Source: Sacculina carcini
Lineage: Eukaryota; Arthropoda; Thecostraca; Sacculinidae
NCBI GenBank assembly: GCA_916048095.2
Contig: OU696582.1
Location: 4,308,001-4,372,000 of the forward strand
Direction: 5' to 3'
Length of the DNA stretch: 64,000 bases
In this document: positions 62,940 to 64,000 of the stretch, in pieces
Layout of the letters: each line of letters opens with the position of its first letter
Numbering within the stretch: position 1 is the stretch's first letter
The notes under the pieces: generated by a model
Told to the model about the DNA's origin: nothing
The model's database searches: none
The model's input: only the letters and a program-made list of their open reading frames with translations
Translations under genes and position numbers: made by a program

Positions 62940-64000
62940 GCATCATATAATCTCCAAGCATGGATGGTGTGGTTTTATTGCGTACAGTTTAATTAATGCT
63001 ACACTCTACTGAATATAAAGGCTTTATTGTCCTCAATAACGTTCCGCACGACGGGCGGGTAAAATGCTATTGGGAACAAAGTAAACTACTGAATTTAACT
63101 GTGTAATTTAATTGGTTTAATTTCAAGTTGCATAAGCATAAGTTGCATAAGGATATGGGTTGCAATATCATGTAATGCCAACTTATGCTGTTTTAGCGGA
63201 AGCATTAACCTGGAATTATAGAGATGACAGAAGGTTGCATTGTTTTGATAGTGTTGTGGAAAAACATGTTTTCTAAATTGAAACATAAATTTCACATTTA
63301 GACTTTTAGATTAGCTATAACTTTCCTGTGGGTTTTTTTTCTTTTTCAATTTGCACTAATTTTTTTATGAATTGAATATTAATTATATTTTATGAACTGT
63401 TCCGCACGACGGGCGAATTAAATGTATCTATAAAGAGTGGGTTTAAATGATAGCGAGGTATATGATATTTTGCTAGCAGTAAATATTCTAGCGATAAAAG
63501 TAGAATAGCTCTTAAGCAAATGATTTTGGAGAATGATGTGAACCTTTAAATATATTTTGCGATCTGATGATATATGTATTAGGAATAATACGTAGCAGAA
63601 TATAGATTGCATAATATAATATCGGCTGTAATATCAAGGGCTGCATTATCGATGTAATCCAAAAAATAACAACTGTATGAATATGATGCATTAGTGGAAG
63701 CATTAACCGGGAATTATGAGATAATATGATAATGGTGTAAAATTATATCGCATTATGCAACAAATGTGAATTTAGCTACCTTACAGTTTGGTCCCGATAC
63801 TATATTGGCGGGTTGAGAGAAAAGTATTGGTGGGCCGCGTGTTTGGGACCCCTGGGGTAGATAATCTCAGTCTTCTGATTACAAATTATGATCGCATCAG
63901 TATATTTTGTGATCACAAACTAATAAGTTAAATCACCTCAGACTAGGCTGAGAGCGGTCAAGATTGAATGGTTGGGTTGGGTTGGGTAGGTTTGACTCAG
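62940..64000 (+). repeat. Array: partial unit 5, cut by the window edge
   Basis: Continues the unit order to the TTGGG run at the last bases of the window, so the array extends beyond it. Confidence 0.88.

Overview
The window is nuclear DNA of an animal, most likely a marine or aquatic invertebrate. The evidence is a spliced Golgi-type sulfotransferase gene, a eukaryotic tRNA-Cys gene with a Pol III terminator, CR1/L2-type LINEs, BEL/Pao and Ty3-type fragments, Penelope-like elements (PLEs), hAT and pogo-like DNA transposons, and long (TA)n and (CA)n tracts. I cannot name the species. Only two host genes are visible: a two-exon galactose 3-O-sulfotransferase-like gene (20858-26739, +) and tRNA-Cys(GCA) (41136-41207, -). 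Nearly everything else is mobile DNA.

Layout. 1-5.3 kb holds fragments of a BEL/Pao integrase, a LINE C-terminus with a restriction-like endonuclease signature and poly(A) tail, and a LINE ORF1 relic. 5.3-7.9 kb is a cluster of AT-rich modules of about 200 bp, each carrying a GGGCGGGTTTAAA-type motif in minus orientation. 8.1-9.5 kb holds a Ty3-type RT fragment and a PHD-finger LINE ORF1 relic on the minus strand. 9.7-14.3 kb is an almost full-length CR1/Jockey-group LINE with both ORFs open (283 and 983 aa). 14.9-18.5 kb is a head-to-head inverted pair of PLE copies, whose left arm is interrupted by another PLE and by an L2-type LINE 3' tail. 18.6-26.7 kb is the sulfotransferase locus; its intron of about 4.7 kb carries a BEL/Pao relic and an L2-like LINE. 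26.9-29.2 kb is a pogo-like MITE interrupted by an hAT-type element. 30.2-33.1 kb is a diverged partial copy of the satellite that fills the right end. 33.3-40.5 kb and 41.8-45.2 kb are two directly repeated copies of a PLE composite of about 3.4 kb; the first is split by a 3.9 kb hAT transposon that itself carries a pogo-like MITE. tRNA-Cys lies between them. 45.2 kb to the end is a head-to-tail array with a unit of about 4.15 kb, continuing past the window.

Most notable points: (i) the 4.15 kb array, built from about 340 bp sub-repeats plus modules ending in GGGCGGGTTTTAATGCTAG, which may be Helitron-type termini; (ii) hammerhead-ribozyme-like motifs beside three PLE families, one copy with a full core; (iii) a readable nesting history (hAT in PLE with an 8 bp target duplication, MITE in hAT, hAT in MITE with an 8 bp duplication, LINE tail in PLE with a 5 bp duplication); (iv) a LINE with intact ORFs that may be recently active; (v) a sulfotransferase whose membrane-anchor exon lies 4.7 kb upstream and joins exactly in frame. 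Family names rest on motif recognition by eye; no database search was run.
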